Assembly (NCBI RefSeq): GCF_001442615.1
Contig: NZ_LMXN01000001.1
Location: 1 to 64,000, forward strand
Source: Algoriphagus resistens
GTDB lineage: Bacteria; Bacteroidota; Bacteroidia; Cytophagales; Cyclobacteriaceae
Direction of reading: 5' to 3'
Length of the DNA: 64,000 nt
A model generated the notes under the pieces. That model was not told the origin of the DNA. It did no database searches and saw only the letters and a program-made list of their open reading frames with translations. The first letter of the stretch is position 1. Each line of letters begins with the position of its first letter. The translations under genes were made by a program, and so were the position numbers. Positions 1 to 8,825 of this stretch are shown one piece after another.

Positions 1-1
1 A

Positions 2-2068
2 TTGACGAACGTCTTGGTAACCGATCCGCTGACAGGGATGGTTGAGACTATTCCTAATATGGAACCTGCCGAGTCTATCACTTATGAGACTTCCTACACA
101 GTTACTCAGGAGGATGTGGTTAGTGGTAGCATCACAAATATAGCTTCAGCCACTGGTACAGGTCCTGAAGGAGAAGATGTAGAAGATAGTGATGATGCAG
201 TTGTTGTTGTTTCTGGCAATCCTTCAATAGAAATAGTCAAGGATGCCGACAAGCATGCCGTGGTACTAGTTGACGAGGTGATTACTTATACTTTGGCTGT
301 GACAAATACAGGAAATGTTCCTCTTGAAGACCTGGTGATCACTGACCCACTGACTGGTTTTGAAGCAAGTATACCTCAGTTGGAAATAGGAGAATCTGTG
401 TTCTATGAAACTAACTATACGGTCACTTCGGAGGACATTGCCGCAGGCGAACCTATAGTGAACGTAGCCTTTGTTACCGCTCCTGATCCAAATGGTGGAG
501 AGGACTTAGCTGATGAAGATGATGCGGTTACCGTATTGGTATGTGATGGGGAAACGTTGGTGACCGGACTGATTGCCAGTGTGCCGGACGGGGATCCATT
601 ATCAAATGTTCCAGTAGTCTTGATACCAAATGCCGGTGCCGCAGGCGATACACTCATGGTATTGACCAATGGAGCAGGTAGGTATATATTCAGGGATATT
701 GCAGCGGGTGATTATACTGTTCAGGTGTTGGATGCCAATCTAATAGCTAGGGGCTATAGACCGATTGATGATGATGCTGTGGAAATTACCGTAGCACCTT
801 GCGACTATAGCCCTGTTGATTTCAGCTATGCCCAAGGAGGAGATGGTGATCATAGTCCATTGATCAGCGGATATGTCTGGTATGATATTAATGGAGATGC
901 TATCCAGAATGAATGGTATGATGCCGACGGCGATGATCAGGTCACTCAAAACCAAATCACTCCAGGTGTTCCTGTCAATATCTTCAATTGGGAATGGATA
1001 GATCTGAATGGTGACGGTAGCTATGAAGGGCCGGAAAATGAAGGTGAATTGAATAAGGCCGGATTTGGTAATCCTGTAGGCCAAAATATCTCTATTAAAG
1101 GTCCAGATGGTTACGAAGCGATGGCTACTGTGAGAGATTTTGGTAACTGGAAACATGTATTGCCTCAACCTGATCCATTCGGAGAATATGAAGTTACCCT
1201 GGTGACCGATCCAATATTTGATGCTCACGGGCTTCAGTTGGGTGTTTCAGGATTAGTGAAGGTATTGCCGGATGAGGGTGGTAGACTAACTGATCCAGAG
1301 GAGTTGAATAAGCTTGTCTGTGAAGTCACTACAGATATTGTGCAGTTCGGAACTGTTTCCCTAGATAGTCAGTCAAACTTCGATTTCGATTACGGTTTGC
1401 GCTGTTATGTAGTGGATGACGAGGTCAACTTGTCTGTGGAGAAAACCAGCTTCGGAGTAGAGATCTATGAAGGTGATGAATTTGAGTACGAAATTGTACT
1501 TGGCAACATCGGAGGGACAGATGCTACAGAAGTAGTCTTGATTGATGATCTGCCAGCAAATGTGACATACATAAGTTCTGAAGTAGCGACGAATGAAAGT
1601 GATGCTGAGATAAACACTACGGTATCAGGTAGTCGGATTACATGGACAGTCCCTCTACTTGTAGCGGACGCTGAAGTAGTGATCCGTATCAAAGTAAAAG
1701 CTGGCGACCCTGGTGTGATAACCAATGTAGCGGAGGTAAGCTCTCTCGAAGCTGATCTGGACGAATCGGATAACCAGAACAATGATGTAAATGAAATCTT
1801 ACCGTTCCACATTCCTAATGTAATTACGCCTTCTACTCAAGATGGGGATAATGATACTTTCGAAATTCAGGGGCTAGGCAAGTTTGAAAGCAATGATATA
1901 GTCATCTTTAATAGATATGGTGATCATGTATTCGAAACAGAAAACTATCAAAATGACTGGGATGCCCCAGGGCAAGTTGCAGGAACCTACTTCTATGTGT
2001 TAAATACCGTAGATAAAAACGGTGGAAAGCATGAGTTCAAGGGGTGGATTCAAGTGATCAAGGATTAA
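2..2068 (+). CDS. Secreted DUF11-repeat protein with T9SS type B sorting domain (5' partial)
   Basis: The reading frame is open to the left edge, so the N-terminus and signal peptide lie outside the window; the first TTG is not a real start. Visible order: end of one DUF11-type beta-sandwich repeat (residues 1-65), a full repeat (about 74-180), a Cna-B/SdrD-like domain (about 182-275), an acidic stretch with DxNxDG-like calcium-type motifs (about 285-350), another DUF11-like repeat opening with VEKTS (about 475-595), and a C-terminal module (about 600-688) with [25 protein letters not shown] and a final GWIQVIKD. The last module is the gliding-motility-associated type B sorting signal, which routes proteins through the type IX secretion system to the cell surface. 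The role is likely adhesive or structural; the ligand is unknown. A hairpin terminator follows the stop codon. Confidence 0.9.
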   Translation: MTNVLVTDPLTGMVETIPNMEPAESITYETSYTVTQEDVVSGSITNIASATGTGPEGEDVEDSDDAVVVVSGNPSIEIVKDADKHAVVLVDEVITYTLAVTNTGNVPLEDLVITDPLTGFEASIPQLEIGESVFYETNYTVTSEDIAAGEPIVNVAFVTAPDPNGGEDLADEDDAVTVLVCDGETLVTGLIASVPDGDPLSNVPVVLIPNAGAAGDTLMVLTNGAGRYIFRDIAAGDYTVQVLDANLIARGYRPIDDDAVEITVAPCDYSPVDFSYAQGGDGDHSPLISGYVWYDINGDAIQNEWYDADGDDQVTQNQITPGVPVNIFNWEWIDLNGDGSYEGPENEGELNKAGFGNPVGQNISIKGPDGYEAMATVRDFGNWKHVLPQPDPFGEYEVTLVTDPIFDAHGLQLGVSGLVKVLPDEGGRLTDPEELNKLVCEVTTDIVQFGTVSLDSQSNFDFDYGLRCYVVDDEVNLSVEKTSFGVEIYEGDEFEYEIVLGNIGGTDATEVVLIDDLPANVTYISSEVATNESDAEINTTVSGSRITWTVPLLVADAEVVIRIKVKAGDPGVITNVAEVSSLEADLDESDNQNNDVNEILPFHIPNVITPSTQDGDNDTFEIQGLGKFESNDIVIFNRYGDHVFETENYQNDWDAPGQVAGTYFYVLNTVDKNGGKHEFKGWIQVIKD

Positions 2069-2111
2069 TACCTGATTGAACGAAGCAAGACAATCTTTGT
2101 CATAAATTTAG

Positions 2112-2138
2112 AAAGGCCTTCAGGGGCCTTTTCTTTTT
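2112..2138 (+). terminator. Rho-independent terminator after the T9SS protein gene
   Basis: Stem AAAGGCC/GGCCTTT (2112-2118 with 2125-2131), six-base loop, then a T-rich run with one C. It lies 44 bases after the stop of the secreted protein gene and just before rarA. Confidence 0.75.
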
Positions 2139-2175
2139 GTCTAGTATCTTGCAGTTTCGTCCTTTCTCAGACAAA

Positions 2176-3438
2176 ATGAACAACATACCACTTGCAGAGC
2201 GAATGCGACCAACCCGATTAGAGGATCTCATCGGACAGGAGCATTTATCAGCCCCTAATTCATTTCTTTTTAAAGCCATTAAATCAGGCAATGTGCCTTC
2301 TTTAATTCTTTGGGGACCTCCGGGAGTGGGTAAAACGACCATTGCCAATATAATTGCCAATGAAATAAAGGCCCCCTTTTATACTTTGAGTGCTATTAGT
2401 TCCGGGGTGAAGGACATTCGGGAAGTAATAGAAAAAGCTAAATTCCAAATGGGAGTAGTGCTTTTCATTGACGAAATACACCGATTCAATAAGTCCCAGC
2501 AGGATGCGCTTTTAGGAGCTGTGGAAAAAGGCATCATCCGATTGATTGGCGCAACTACGGAGAATCCTTCTTTTGAAGTAAATGCGGCTTTACTTTCCAG
2601 ATGCCAGGTGTTTACATTGAATTCACTGGGGAAGTCAGAGCTTGAAGCGATGATACACCAAGCTTTGGAAAAAGATGCTGAATTAAAAAAGCTGAGTGTC
2701 CAACTGGAAGAATCTGATGCGCTGTTGAGAATATCGGGGGGTGATGGAAGAAAACTTTTAAACCTTCTGGAAATCGTTATTGACGGAATTAATGAAGATC
2801 CTTGTGTAATCACTGATGATAAGGTGATGAAAATCGCCCAGCAAAAAGTTGCACTTTATGATAAATCCGGTGAGCAGCACTATGATATAATTTCTGCATT
2901 TATCAAATCCATCCGAGGATCCGATCCCAACGCGGCAGTTTATTGGTTAGCTCGCATGATTGAAGGGGGAGAGGATGTCAAATTTATTGCCAGACGCCTG
3001 GTTATTTTAGCGTCAGAGGATATTGGTAATGCCAATCCTAACGCATTGCTTTTGGCTACAAATTGCTTTGAAGCAGTCAAAATAATTGGCTACCCTGAGG
3101 CCCGGATAATTCTATCGCAATGTGTTACTTATCTTGCCAGCTCACCAAAAAGCAATGCTGCGTATATGGCTATCAACCAAGCTCAAGCACTCGTCCGTGA
3201 GAAAGGTGACTTATCTGTCCCACTTCATCTCCGCAATGCACCAACTAAATTAATGAAGGACTTGAATTATGGCAAAGCTTACAAATATTCTCATGATTTT
3301 CCCGGAAACTTTGTGAATCAGGAGTTTTTGCCAGAAGAGATTAAAGGATTAAAACTATACGATCCGGGAGAAAATGCTAGGGAGAATGAATTGAGAAAAT
3401 ACCTCAGCTCAAAGTGGCAAGGGAAATATGGGTACTAA
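2176..3438 (+). CDS. rarA: Replication-associated recombination protein A (RarA/MgsA AAA+ ATPase)
   Basis: AAA+ ATPase of the clamp-loader-like RarA/MgsA/WRNIP1 family, which acts at stalled replication forks. The sequence shows [11 protein letters not shown] near the N-terminus, Walker A GPPGVGKT (about residues 47-54), Walker [10 protein letters not shown], sensor 1 [10 protein letters not shown], and the family C-terminal tetramerisation region ([11 protein letters not shown], then [21 protein letters not shown]). I chose the ATG at 2176 (420 aa). An upstream in-frame TTG at 2137 would add 13 residues but falls inside the preceding terminator. The length is normal for the family. It stands alone between the terminator and a 220-base spacer. 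Confidence 0.95.
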   Translation: MNNIPLAERMRPTRLEDLIGQEHLSAPNSFLFKAIKSGNVPSLILWGPPGVGKTTIANIIANEIKAPFYTLSAISSGVKDIREVIEKAKFQMGVVLFIDEIHRFNKSQQDALLGAVEKGIIRLIGATTENPSFEVNAALLSRCQVFTLNSLGKSELEAMIHQALEKDAELKKLSVQLEESDALLRISGGDGRKLLNLLEIVIDGINEDPCVITDDKVMKIAQQKVALYDKSGEQHYDIISAFIKSIRGSDPNAAVYWLARMIEGGEDVKFIARRLVILASEDIGNANPNALLLATNCFEAVKIIGYPEARIILSQCVTYLASSPKSNAAYMAINQAQALVREKGDLSVPLHLRNAPTKLMKDLNYGKAYKYSHDFPGNFVNQEFLPEEIKGLKLYDPGENARENELRKYLSSKWQGKYGY

Positions 3439-3607
3439 AAAAGTCTGAAATATGAAATCAGAAATATGAAGCGATAAATCTTTCGGTTTTTCACCAGAAA
3501 ATATCCAACGAAAAACGCCGGACACTAAAATTCAAAGTTCTGACAACTTCCTCACTTTCCAACAATTGAATTTATAAACCTATAAACCCCATAAAAATTA
3601 TAGAGAA

Positions 3608-3639
3608 TTGTTTTTCGAGTCAGATTTTTCATATATTTG
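3608..3639 (+). promoter_or_regulatory. Candidate Bacteroidota sigma-A promoter for the marR operon
   Basis: TTG at 3608-3610, 21 bases, then TATATTTG at 3632-3639, an exact match to the Bacteroidota -7 consensus TAnnTTTG. The predicted transcription start lies about 10 bases before the marR ATG, so the leader would be very short. Confidence 0.6.
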
Positions 3640-3656
3640 TCACACTAACTATTGGT

Positions 3657-4106
3657 ATGACACAAGAGCAATATTCAAAGTATTCATTTCTATTGGACCG
3701 TACGGCCCGAAAAGTGAAGCAATATGCTCAGCAGCAATTCAAAACAGGAGATTTTGATGTGACCGTCGACCAGTGGCTAGTGCTGAAGAACCTGTCGGAA
3801 AACAACCTGCTAAGTCAGACGGAATTGGCAAATTTGGTTTTTAAAGACCATCCTACACTTACTCGTATTATTGATTTGCTTTGCAAAAAAGGGTACGTTG
3901 AGCGTGTGCCACATCCTCAGGATCGACGCAGTTTTCAGTTGCATCTGACAGAATCGGGAGCATCAAAAGTCGTTTCTCTGCGTCCGGAGATTCATCAGAT
4001 TAGAGAGAAAGCCTGGGAGAATTTAAGTCCCCATGATTTCGAAGAATTCAAGCGAATCCTCAATACTATTTACCAAAATCTAAATGGAGAGTCGCTCGAT
4101 CAATAA
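3657..4106 (+). CDS. MarR-family winged-helix transcriptional regulator
   Basis: 149-aa protein of normal MarR length. An N-terminal dimerisation helix (LLDRTARKVKQYAQQQF) leads into a winged helix-turn-helix: LSQTELANLVFKDHPTLTRIIDLLCKKG (split here as recognition core about residues 58-85) followed by the wing with the family signature DRRSFQLHLTESG. MarR proteins bind operator DNA as dimers and respond to small phenolic or oxidant ligands; the ligand here cannot be read from sequence. It is the first gene of a likely three-gene operon with a ferredoxin-NADP reductase (57-base gap) and a ferredoxin, suggesting it controls this redox pair. Confidence 0.9.
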   Translation: MTQEQYSKYSFLLDRTARKVKQYAQQQFKTGDFDVTVDQWLVLKNLSENNLLSQTELANLVFKDHPTLTRIIDLLCKKGYVERVPHPQDRRSFQLHLTESGASKVVSLRPEIHQIREKAWENLSPHDFEEFKRILNTIYQNLNGESLDQ

Positions 4107-4163
4107 TCAGTTAATAAAAAAAGAAAATTTTTAACCAGGGAAATCCCCAAATTTTCATTCATC

Positions 4164-5168
4164 ATGATCCATACAGACCTTTGTATTATCGGAGCCGGCC
4201 CAGTAGGCCTATTTGCAGTATTCGAAGCTGGTTTGCTGAAAATGCGCTGTCATCTCATTGATGCCCTTCCTCAGGTGGGTGGTCAGCTTTCGGAGATTTA
4301 TCCGCAGAAGCCTATTTATGATATTCCTGGCTATCCGGAAGTGAATGCGCAGGATCTTGTGGACAATCTGATGGAGCAGGCTAAGCCGTTTTCTCCTACC
4401 TTCACCTTGGGAGAGCGGGTAGATCACCTGGACAAGCAAGAAGATGGATCCTTTATTGTAACTACCAGTGACAAAACTCATGTACATGCCAAAGTGATTG
4501 TCATCGCCGGGGGACTGGGTTGCTTTGAGCCGAGAAAACCAGTAGTGGAGAATTTGGAGTTGTTTGAAGGAAAAGGGGTTACCTATATGGTGAAGAACCC
4601 TGAGACTTTCCGCGATAAGAACGTTATTCTTGCGGGTGGGGGGGATTCTGCTCTGGATTGGACTATTTTCCTTTCGAAAGTTGCCAAAAGAGTAACCTTG
4701 GTTCACAGAAATGAAACTTTCCGTGGAGCCCCTGATTCTGCGGCCAAAGTATTTGATCTGGCGAACAATGGAAAAATTGACCTGATCCTTTCAGCCAATC
4801 TGAAAGAACTTGGGGGTAACGGGAAATTGGATTCAGTGACTTTCGTCGATAAATCCAAAATTGACATAAAACTAGATGCTGATTACCTAATCCCACTTTT
4901 TGGGTTGAGTCCAAAACTCGGCCCAATTGCAGATTGGGGATTGAGCATTGATAAAAATGCTATAGAAGTGGATACACGGGATTATTCTACCGGAGTGGAG
5001 CGAATCTATGCGATCGGTGATATCAATACCTATCCGGGTAAATTGAAGCTTATCCTATGTGGATTCCACGAAGCTGCTATCATGATGCACTCTGCCTTTA
5101 AATATGTGTATCCGGATCAAAAATTGAGTTTCAAATACACAACAGTTAATGGTGTGAATTCATTTTAA
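4164..5168 (+). CDS. Ferredoxin--NADP(+) reductase, thioredoxin-reductase-like type
   Basis: 334-aa flavoprotein transferring electrons between NADPH and ferredoxin. FAD-binding Rossmann motif IIGAGPVGLFA at residues 8-18, PQVGGQLSEIYP in the flavin domain, a second nucleotide fold with GGGDSALDWT near residue 160, and the C-terminal FAD motif YAIGDINTYPGK. It lacks the CxxC redox pair of true thioredoxin reductases, which places it with the YumC/FNR2 class. The start follows a short AT-rich leader after marR. Only 15 bases separate its stop from the ferredoxin gene, so enzyme and likely partner are co-expressed. Confidence 0.92.
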   Translation: MIHTDLCIIGAGPVGLFAVFEAGLLKMRCHLIDALPQVGGQLSEIYPQKPIYDIPGYPEVNAQDLVDNLMEQAKPFSPTFTLGERVDHLDKQEDGSFIVTTSDKTHVHAKVIVIAGGLGCFEPRKPVVENLELFEGKGVTYMVKNPETFRDKNVILAGGGDSALDWTIFLSKVAKRVTLVHRNETFRGAPDSAAKVFDLANNGKIDLILSANLKELGGNGKLDSVTFVDKSKIDIKLDADYLIPLFGLSPKLGPIADWGLSIDKNAIEVDTRDYSTGVERIYAIGDINTYPGKLKLILCGFHEAAIMMHSAFKYVYPDQKLSFKYTTVNGVNSF

Positions 5169-5183
5169 TCCTATTTTTGCGGC

Positions 5184-5504
5184 ATGGTTAATTTCACTGT
5201 AGAAGATCAAGAAGGAAACCGTCAGGAATGCGAGGCGCCGGATGATATGGGCTTCAATCTGATGGAAATTCTAAAAGCATACGAATATCCCATTTTGGCG
5301 ACTTGTGGAGGTATGGCGCTGTGCGGGACCTGCCATATCGAAGTGCTGGAAGGGAAAGACGAACTAGGACAAGCCACAGATCCTGAATTGGATCAGCTGG
5401 AGACTATGCCTGAATATTTTCCAACTTCAAGGTTGGCTTGCCAGATCCGTATTGGAGATGTACTGGAAGGTGCTGTACTCAAACTAAGAGGAGAAGATCA
5501 GTAA
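5184..5504 (+). CDS. 2Fe-2S ferredoxin, adrenodoxin type
   Basis: 106-aa ferredoxin with the cluster ligands Cys41, Cys47, Cys50 and Cys86 (CX5CX2C then CX35C). GGMALCGTCH is the loop typical of the bacterial adrenodoxin/ISC-type Fdx group rather than the plant type. It ends the marR-reductase-ferredoxin operon, followed by a clear terminator. The probable electron partner is the reductase immediately upstream; the final acceptor is not encoded nearby. Confidence 0.93.
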   Translation: MVNFTVEDQEGNRQECEAPDDMGFNLMEILKAYEYPILATCGGMALCGTCHIEVLEGKDELGQATDPELDQLETMPEYFPTSRLACQIRIGDVLEGAVLKLRGEDQ

Positions 5505-5530
5505 GCTGACTTCAACTTAACTATTCTAAA

Positions 5531-5556
5531 GCCACTCAGCAATGGGTGGCTTTTTT
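5531..5556 (+). terminator. Rho-independent terminator of the ferredoxin operon
   Basis: Stem GCCACTC/GGGTGGC (one G-T pair) with a six-base loop and a run of six T, 26 bases after the ferredoxin stop. Confidence 0.85.
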
Positions 5557-5698
5557 ATGAGGTTCACTAACCGAAGAGATTGCCAATACCATCGTTGTCC
5601 TGCTTTTACAAAATCCGGACATTGAATTAATACAGATTTTTGCTTAAAAATACTTAAACACATTCAATGCTGTATGGCTTTTGCTATTTTAGAAGGGT

Positions 5699-6448
5699 AT
5701 GAAATTTCTGTTCACTATACTTATTCTTGTTTTTGGATCTGAGGCTTTTGCTTGCAAATGTGCCTATAATGATCCTGTTAACAGTTTTGGTACTTCGGAA
5801 TTTGTAGGACATATTAAAATCACTAAAGTTTATCCAAATCAGGGAGAAAGGTCACCTTATAGGGCAGATGTGGAATTACTTGAGCTTTTCAAAGGCTCAA
5901 AAATCAATTCGATTTTCGTAGGTGGCAGGTCAGATGGAAAAATTGGAACTTCCTGCGATGTATTTTATCCGGTTGGATCCGAATTGGTAGTGACGGCCAA
6001 TAAGAATGAAGACGGTCAGCTAGTATTTGGAATGTGTTCCTTTATTATCGACTTGAAGACTGAGAGGAGGAATAATCAAAGAAATCTAGATGTGATTCGG
6101 ACTTTGAGCCAATGGAATGATGAATACTCGGTTGACTTTGATTATACTATTTCTGCCAGTTATTCCGATTTTTTAGAAAGCAAAAATGGGATCAAATTGA
6201 AAGAGAAATTTGCACTGTTTGAAGTCTTATTGAATGATCAGCATAGTCCTTTAGAAATTAATGTGATCAAAGGATTTGACGATGCAGTAGATTCAGAGAT
6301 AGTAGCTGCTCTTGTAAATTCCAAATGGCAACTAAAGTCTTTTGATAGTGATGGCCCAAGGCTAGATTCTGTAAAGATAGTAGTTCCGGTTTATTTCTAT
6401 CCTTCAGAGCGCGGAGAAGAAAGTTTTATGAGTAAATTTTCACTTTAG
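5699..6448 (+). CDS. Secreted protein with TIMP/NTR-like Cys-x-Cys start and TonB-C-like end
   Basis: 249 aa. A signal peptide (FLFTILILVFGSEAFA) would be cleaved directly before Cys-Lys-Cys, leaving an N-terminal CxC as in TIMP/netrin-like (OB-fold) domains; FVGHIKITKVY and further cysteines (GTSCDVF, GMCSF) fit that fold. The C-terminal third (about residues 185-240) resembles the TonB C-terminal domain: INVIKGFDDAVDSEIVAALV, then NSKW, then a VVPVYFYP strand. Both assignments are pattern-based. No close named family is claimed and the function is unknown. It stands alone between the ferredoxin terminator and another small secreted protein. Confidence 0.7.
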   Translation: MKFLFTILILVFGSEAFACKCAYNDPVNSFGTSEFVGHIKITKVYPNQGERSPYRADVELLELFKGSKINSIFVGGRSDGKIGTSCDVFYPVGSELVVTANKNEDGQLVFGMCSFIIDLKTERRNNQRNLDVIRTLSQWNDEYSVDFDYTISASYSDFLESKNGIKLKEKFALFEVLLNDQHSPLEINVIKGFDDAVDSEIVAALVNSKWQLKSFDSDGPRLDSVKIVVPVYFYPSERGEESFMSKFSL

Positions 6449-6521
6449 AGAAATTGTAAGCTGAAATGTGCTACTCGGAATTTCAAAGTGTAACTTGTAT
6501 GAAGCCAAAATCGTCTGTCTC

Positions 6522-6968
6522 ATGAAAACCCTCACTTTCCTATTCTTTTTCCTTATCAGTTTTTCAGCTTTCTGCCAAAATCCGCTGAATACAAAGGGAG
6601 AATCACAAGAGATTATTGACTTAATCAGTTCCTATTCTAAAGCCAGGGAAACCAAGGATACGGTTTTGCTGAAGGAGATATTGGTAGAAGATATAGATCA
6701 GCTGGTTTCCTCAGGGGAATGGCGCAAAGGTATTGAGGCAGCCGTCCAGGGAATGATGGAGAGCTCATCAGCGAATCCAGGTGACCGAACGTTGAACGTA
6801 GAGTCTATCCGTTTTCTCAATCCCGATGCGGCAGTAGTAGATGCACGTTATGAAATTAAAAATTCTTCTGGTACCATCCGCAAAATGTGGAGCACATTTA
6901 TAGTGGTGCTGGAAACAGAACAGTGGAAAATCTCAGCTATACGTAATATGCTCCCGGCAGGAAACTAG
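6522..6968 (+). CDS. Secreted SnoaL/DUF4440-like (NTF2-fold) protein
   Basis: 148 aa from the ATG at 6522, chosen because a signal peptide follows at once (MKTLTFLFFFLISFSAFCQ); an ATG at 6468 would put 18 odd residues in front. The mature part reads as an NTF2/SnoaL-type cone: an N-terminal helix (IIDLISSYSKARETKDTVLL), the LVEDIDQLVSSGEWRKG segment, and paired strands ending in WKISAIRNM. Such proteins act as small ligand-binding or lyase-like domains; nothing indicates a substrate. Its stop overlaps by a few bases the 3' end of a decayed gene on the other strand. Confidence 0.7.
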   Translation: MKTLTFLFFFLISFSAFCQNPLNTKGESQEIIDLISSYSKARETKDTVLLKEILVEDIDQLVSSGEWRKGIEAAVQGMMESSSANPGDRTLNVESIRFLNPDAAVVDARYEIKNSSGTIRKMWSTFIVVLETEQWKISAIRNMLPAGN

Positions 6969-7234
6969 TCAATTATCCACTCACTGAAGTTATATTTATT
7001 TACTTCATTCCATTTTGCGTCAGGATATCCCTTTGCAAATGCAGCTGGGATTTTAGACTTAGAAGTAGTCCATTTACATTCAATTGCCTACATTTCCTGA
7101 TTGCTGTTGATTTCCAAAAGATCAATTTCTTGCCCATCATAGGTTCTCCAAAAGAAGTATTGAGGGTTGTATCCTTTGGAACTGTTGTACTTCATCCATT
7201 CTACAATAATCCACTGCTCCCAGAGAAGAGACTT
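6965..7234 (-). pseudogene. Decayed 3' end of a DUF4143-type AAA ATPase gene
   Basis: The minus strand reads, from 7234 downward, LLWEQWIIVEWMKYNSSKGY, then YFFWRTYDGQEIDLLEI, then an in-frame TAG, then CKWTTSKSKIPAAFAKGYPD and a tail ending at 6965. This matches the C-terminal DUF4143 (nuclease-like) region of the AAA/DUF4143 ATPases: the WExxxxxE, FYFWRTYDxQEIDLIE and FKW...K.P..F...YPDA blocks. The AAA domain and the rest of the N-terminus are missing and one stop interrupts the frame, so this is a relic, not a gene. Confidence 0.7.
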
Positions 7235-7565
7235 TTACATAAACAACCAACTTAATTTTTGAATTAATTTTACCCTGAAACTTATTCTTCAACTGTAATT
7301 CATTCAGATTCTACCAGTACATGTTCGAAGAGAAAATTATTAATGCTCCCGGCCCCGCTGTTTGTTAGATTGACATTTACCCATTGAAGCAGTCGGGAAA
7401 ATGGGTATAAAGCAATTTGTGCCGGTTACTTTTTTGGTAATTACCTGATAATTAACTATTTTTTGAGGTTCTGTGACTTTTGGGAGGCGGAAATCATTTA
7501 ATTAATTGGCGTCTCCAAAATGACTAATGTTCTTTTTATCATTTTAACTCTTAACCTAAAAAATC
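7235..7565. other. Spacer between the DUF4143 relic and a small secreted protein gene
   Basis: About 330 bases with no convincing ORF. It may hold more of the decayed ATPase gene, but I could not align any frame with it. The promoter of the following gene should lie near 7500-7560; no good TAnnTTTG match was found. Confidence 0.4.
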
Positions 7566-7916
7566 ATGAATTTTAAGAAATTATCAATGCTCTGCTTTGT
7601 ACTAATGGTGGCAGGTATGACAGCTTATGCACAAAGCGACATCACTGGAAAATGGAAAACAACTCTCGCTGGTCCTCAAGGTGATATGGAATTAACATTC
7701 AATTATAAAGTCGATAATGGAACGTTGACAGGTACGATAGCAAGCCAAATGGGTGAAATTCCTTTGGAAAATGGAAAAGTAGAAGCCAATAAATTCAGCT
7801 ATGACTTTGCTGTTCAGGATATGACCATTTCACACACTGGTGAGCTTATTTCTGAGGATGAGCTTAAAGTCGTATCGCAGCGGGGCGAAATGAAACTTAC
7901 CCGGGTAAAGGATTAA
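7566..7916 (+). CDS. Small secreted beta-rich protein of unknown function
   Basis: 116 aa with a signal peptide ending in AYAQ (about residue 23). The mature part is about 93 residues of alternating beta strands: GKWKTTLAGPQGDMELTFNY, LTGTIASQMGEIPLENGKVE, then ISHTGELISEDELKV and a final MKLTRV. Small secreted lipocalin-like/beta-barrel proteins of this look (GxWk, G.m.ltf.y, ltGti, i.nGki) are common in Bacteroidota, sometimes as a domain on glycoside hydrolases. No catalytic motif is visible. A strong terminator follows. Confidence 0.75.
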   Translation: MNFKKLSMLCFVLMVAGMTAYAQSDITGKWKTTLAGPQGDMELTFNYKVDNGTLTGTIASQMGEIPLENGKVEANKFSYDFAVQDMTISHTGELISEDELKVVSQRGEMKLTRVKD

Positions 7917-7934
7917 AAAAGTTGTTATTTCTCA

Positions 7935-7978
7935 CACCCTATTTTAGCAGTTAACCTGTTGGGATAGGGTGATTTTTT
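7935..7978 (+). terminator. Rho-independent terminator of the small secreted protein gene
   Basis: Stem CACCCTAT (7935-7942) with ATAGGGTG (7964-7971), a long loop, then ATTTTTT. Confidence 0.75.
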
Positions 7979-8073
7979 GTCATACAGAGCGCAATCAGAA
8001 AAATTTCACATAGGCTAAAAAATTAGCATTCCGACCAGTTTTATCTATTTTTGGCCCGGTATTCCAATATTCA

Positions 8074-8820
8074 ATGGTAAATAAAAAAGCTAAAGCTCTA
8101 CTCAACTGGAGCGGAGGTAAGGATTCTGCCCTTACGCTATACAAACTACAGCAGTCCCAAGACTTTGAAATAGCCCGCTTACTTACTAGCATAAGCCAGA
8201 AATATCAGCGGATTTCTATGCACGGAGTTCGGGTGGATTTATTGGAGTCACAGGCGAAAAGCATCGGAATACCTCTAGTGAAAATGGAAGTGCCTGACAT
8301 GCCATCAATGGAAGTCTATGAGAACGTAATGCGTGAAACACTTTCAGATTTGAAAAAGGAAGGGATAACCTCTTCGGTTTTTGGAGATATCTTCTTGGAA
8401 GATCTTCGGACATATCGTGAGAATAGACTGTCAGAATTGGGGATATTGGGCGTTTTCCCACTGTGGAAGCAACCCACAGATAGACTGATTCATGAGTTTT
8501 TGGAATTGGGGTTCAAGACGATTACTACTTGCGTGAATGAGAAATACCTGGACAAGAGTTTTGTGGGGCGTGTGATCGATGCTGATTTTTTGAAAGATCT
8601 TCCGGCAAATGTAGATCCCTGCGGCGAGAATGGAGAATTTCATACGTTTGTATACGACGGTCCGATTTTCTCCAACCCTATAGAATTTCAAAAGGGTGAA
8701 ATTGTCTTGAGAAAGTATGAAGCTCCTAAATCTAAAGATGACGCAAACCAGTGCTTTTCTGACAAGAAAGAAGATCCCTCGAAATATGGTTTTTGGTATT
8801 GTGATTTGATTCCGGTTTAG
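8074..8820 (+). CDS. Dph6-related ATP pyrophosphatase (PP-loop, diphthine-ammonia-ligase-like)
   Basis: 248 aa. PP-loop SGGKDS at residues 13-18, the hallmark of adenine-nucleotide alpha hydrolases; the Dph6/TIGR00290 family pattern continues with VFGDIFLEDLRTYRE, LGVFPLWKQPTDRL, FVGRVID and the C-terminal CGENGEFHTFVYDGPIF. Archaeal and eukaryotic Dph6 make diphthamide, but bacteria lack diphthamide, so the substrate here is unknown; some relatives act on B12 or other metabolites. A TATTTTTG box at 8046-8053 could be its -7 element, with no clear -33 partner. It converges with the DUF389 gene, only five bases apart. Confidence 0.85.
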   Translation: MVNKKAKALLNWSGGKDSALTLYKLQQSQDFEIARLLTSISQKYQRISMHGVRVDLLESQAKSIGIPLVKMEVPDMPSMEVYENVMRETLSDLKKEGITSSVFGDIFLEDLRTYRENRLSELGILGVFPLWKQPTDRLIHEFLELGFKTITTCVNEKYLDKSFVGRVIDADFLKDLPANVDPCGENGEFHTFVYDGPIFSNPIEFQKGEIVLRKYEAPKSKDDANQCFSDKKEDPSKYGFWYCDLIPV

Positions 8821-8825
8821 CAGGA

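Noticed and set aside
2137..2175. TTG start for rarA at 2137
   Set aside because: It lies inside the upstream terminator T-run; the ATG at 2176 fits the family N-terminus.
4209..4706. 165-codon minus-strand frame opposite the ferredoxin reductase gene
   Set aside because: Reads as low-plausibility protein fully inside a well-supported gene; treated as antisense shadow.
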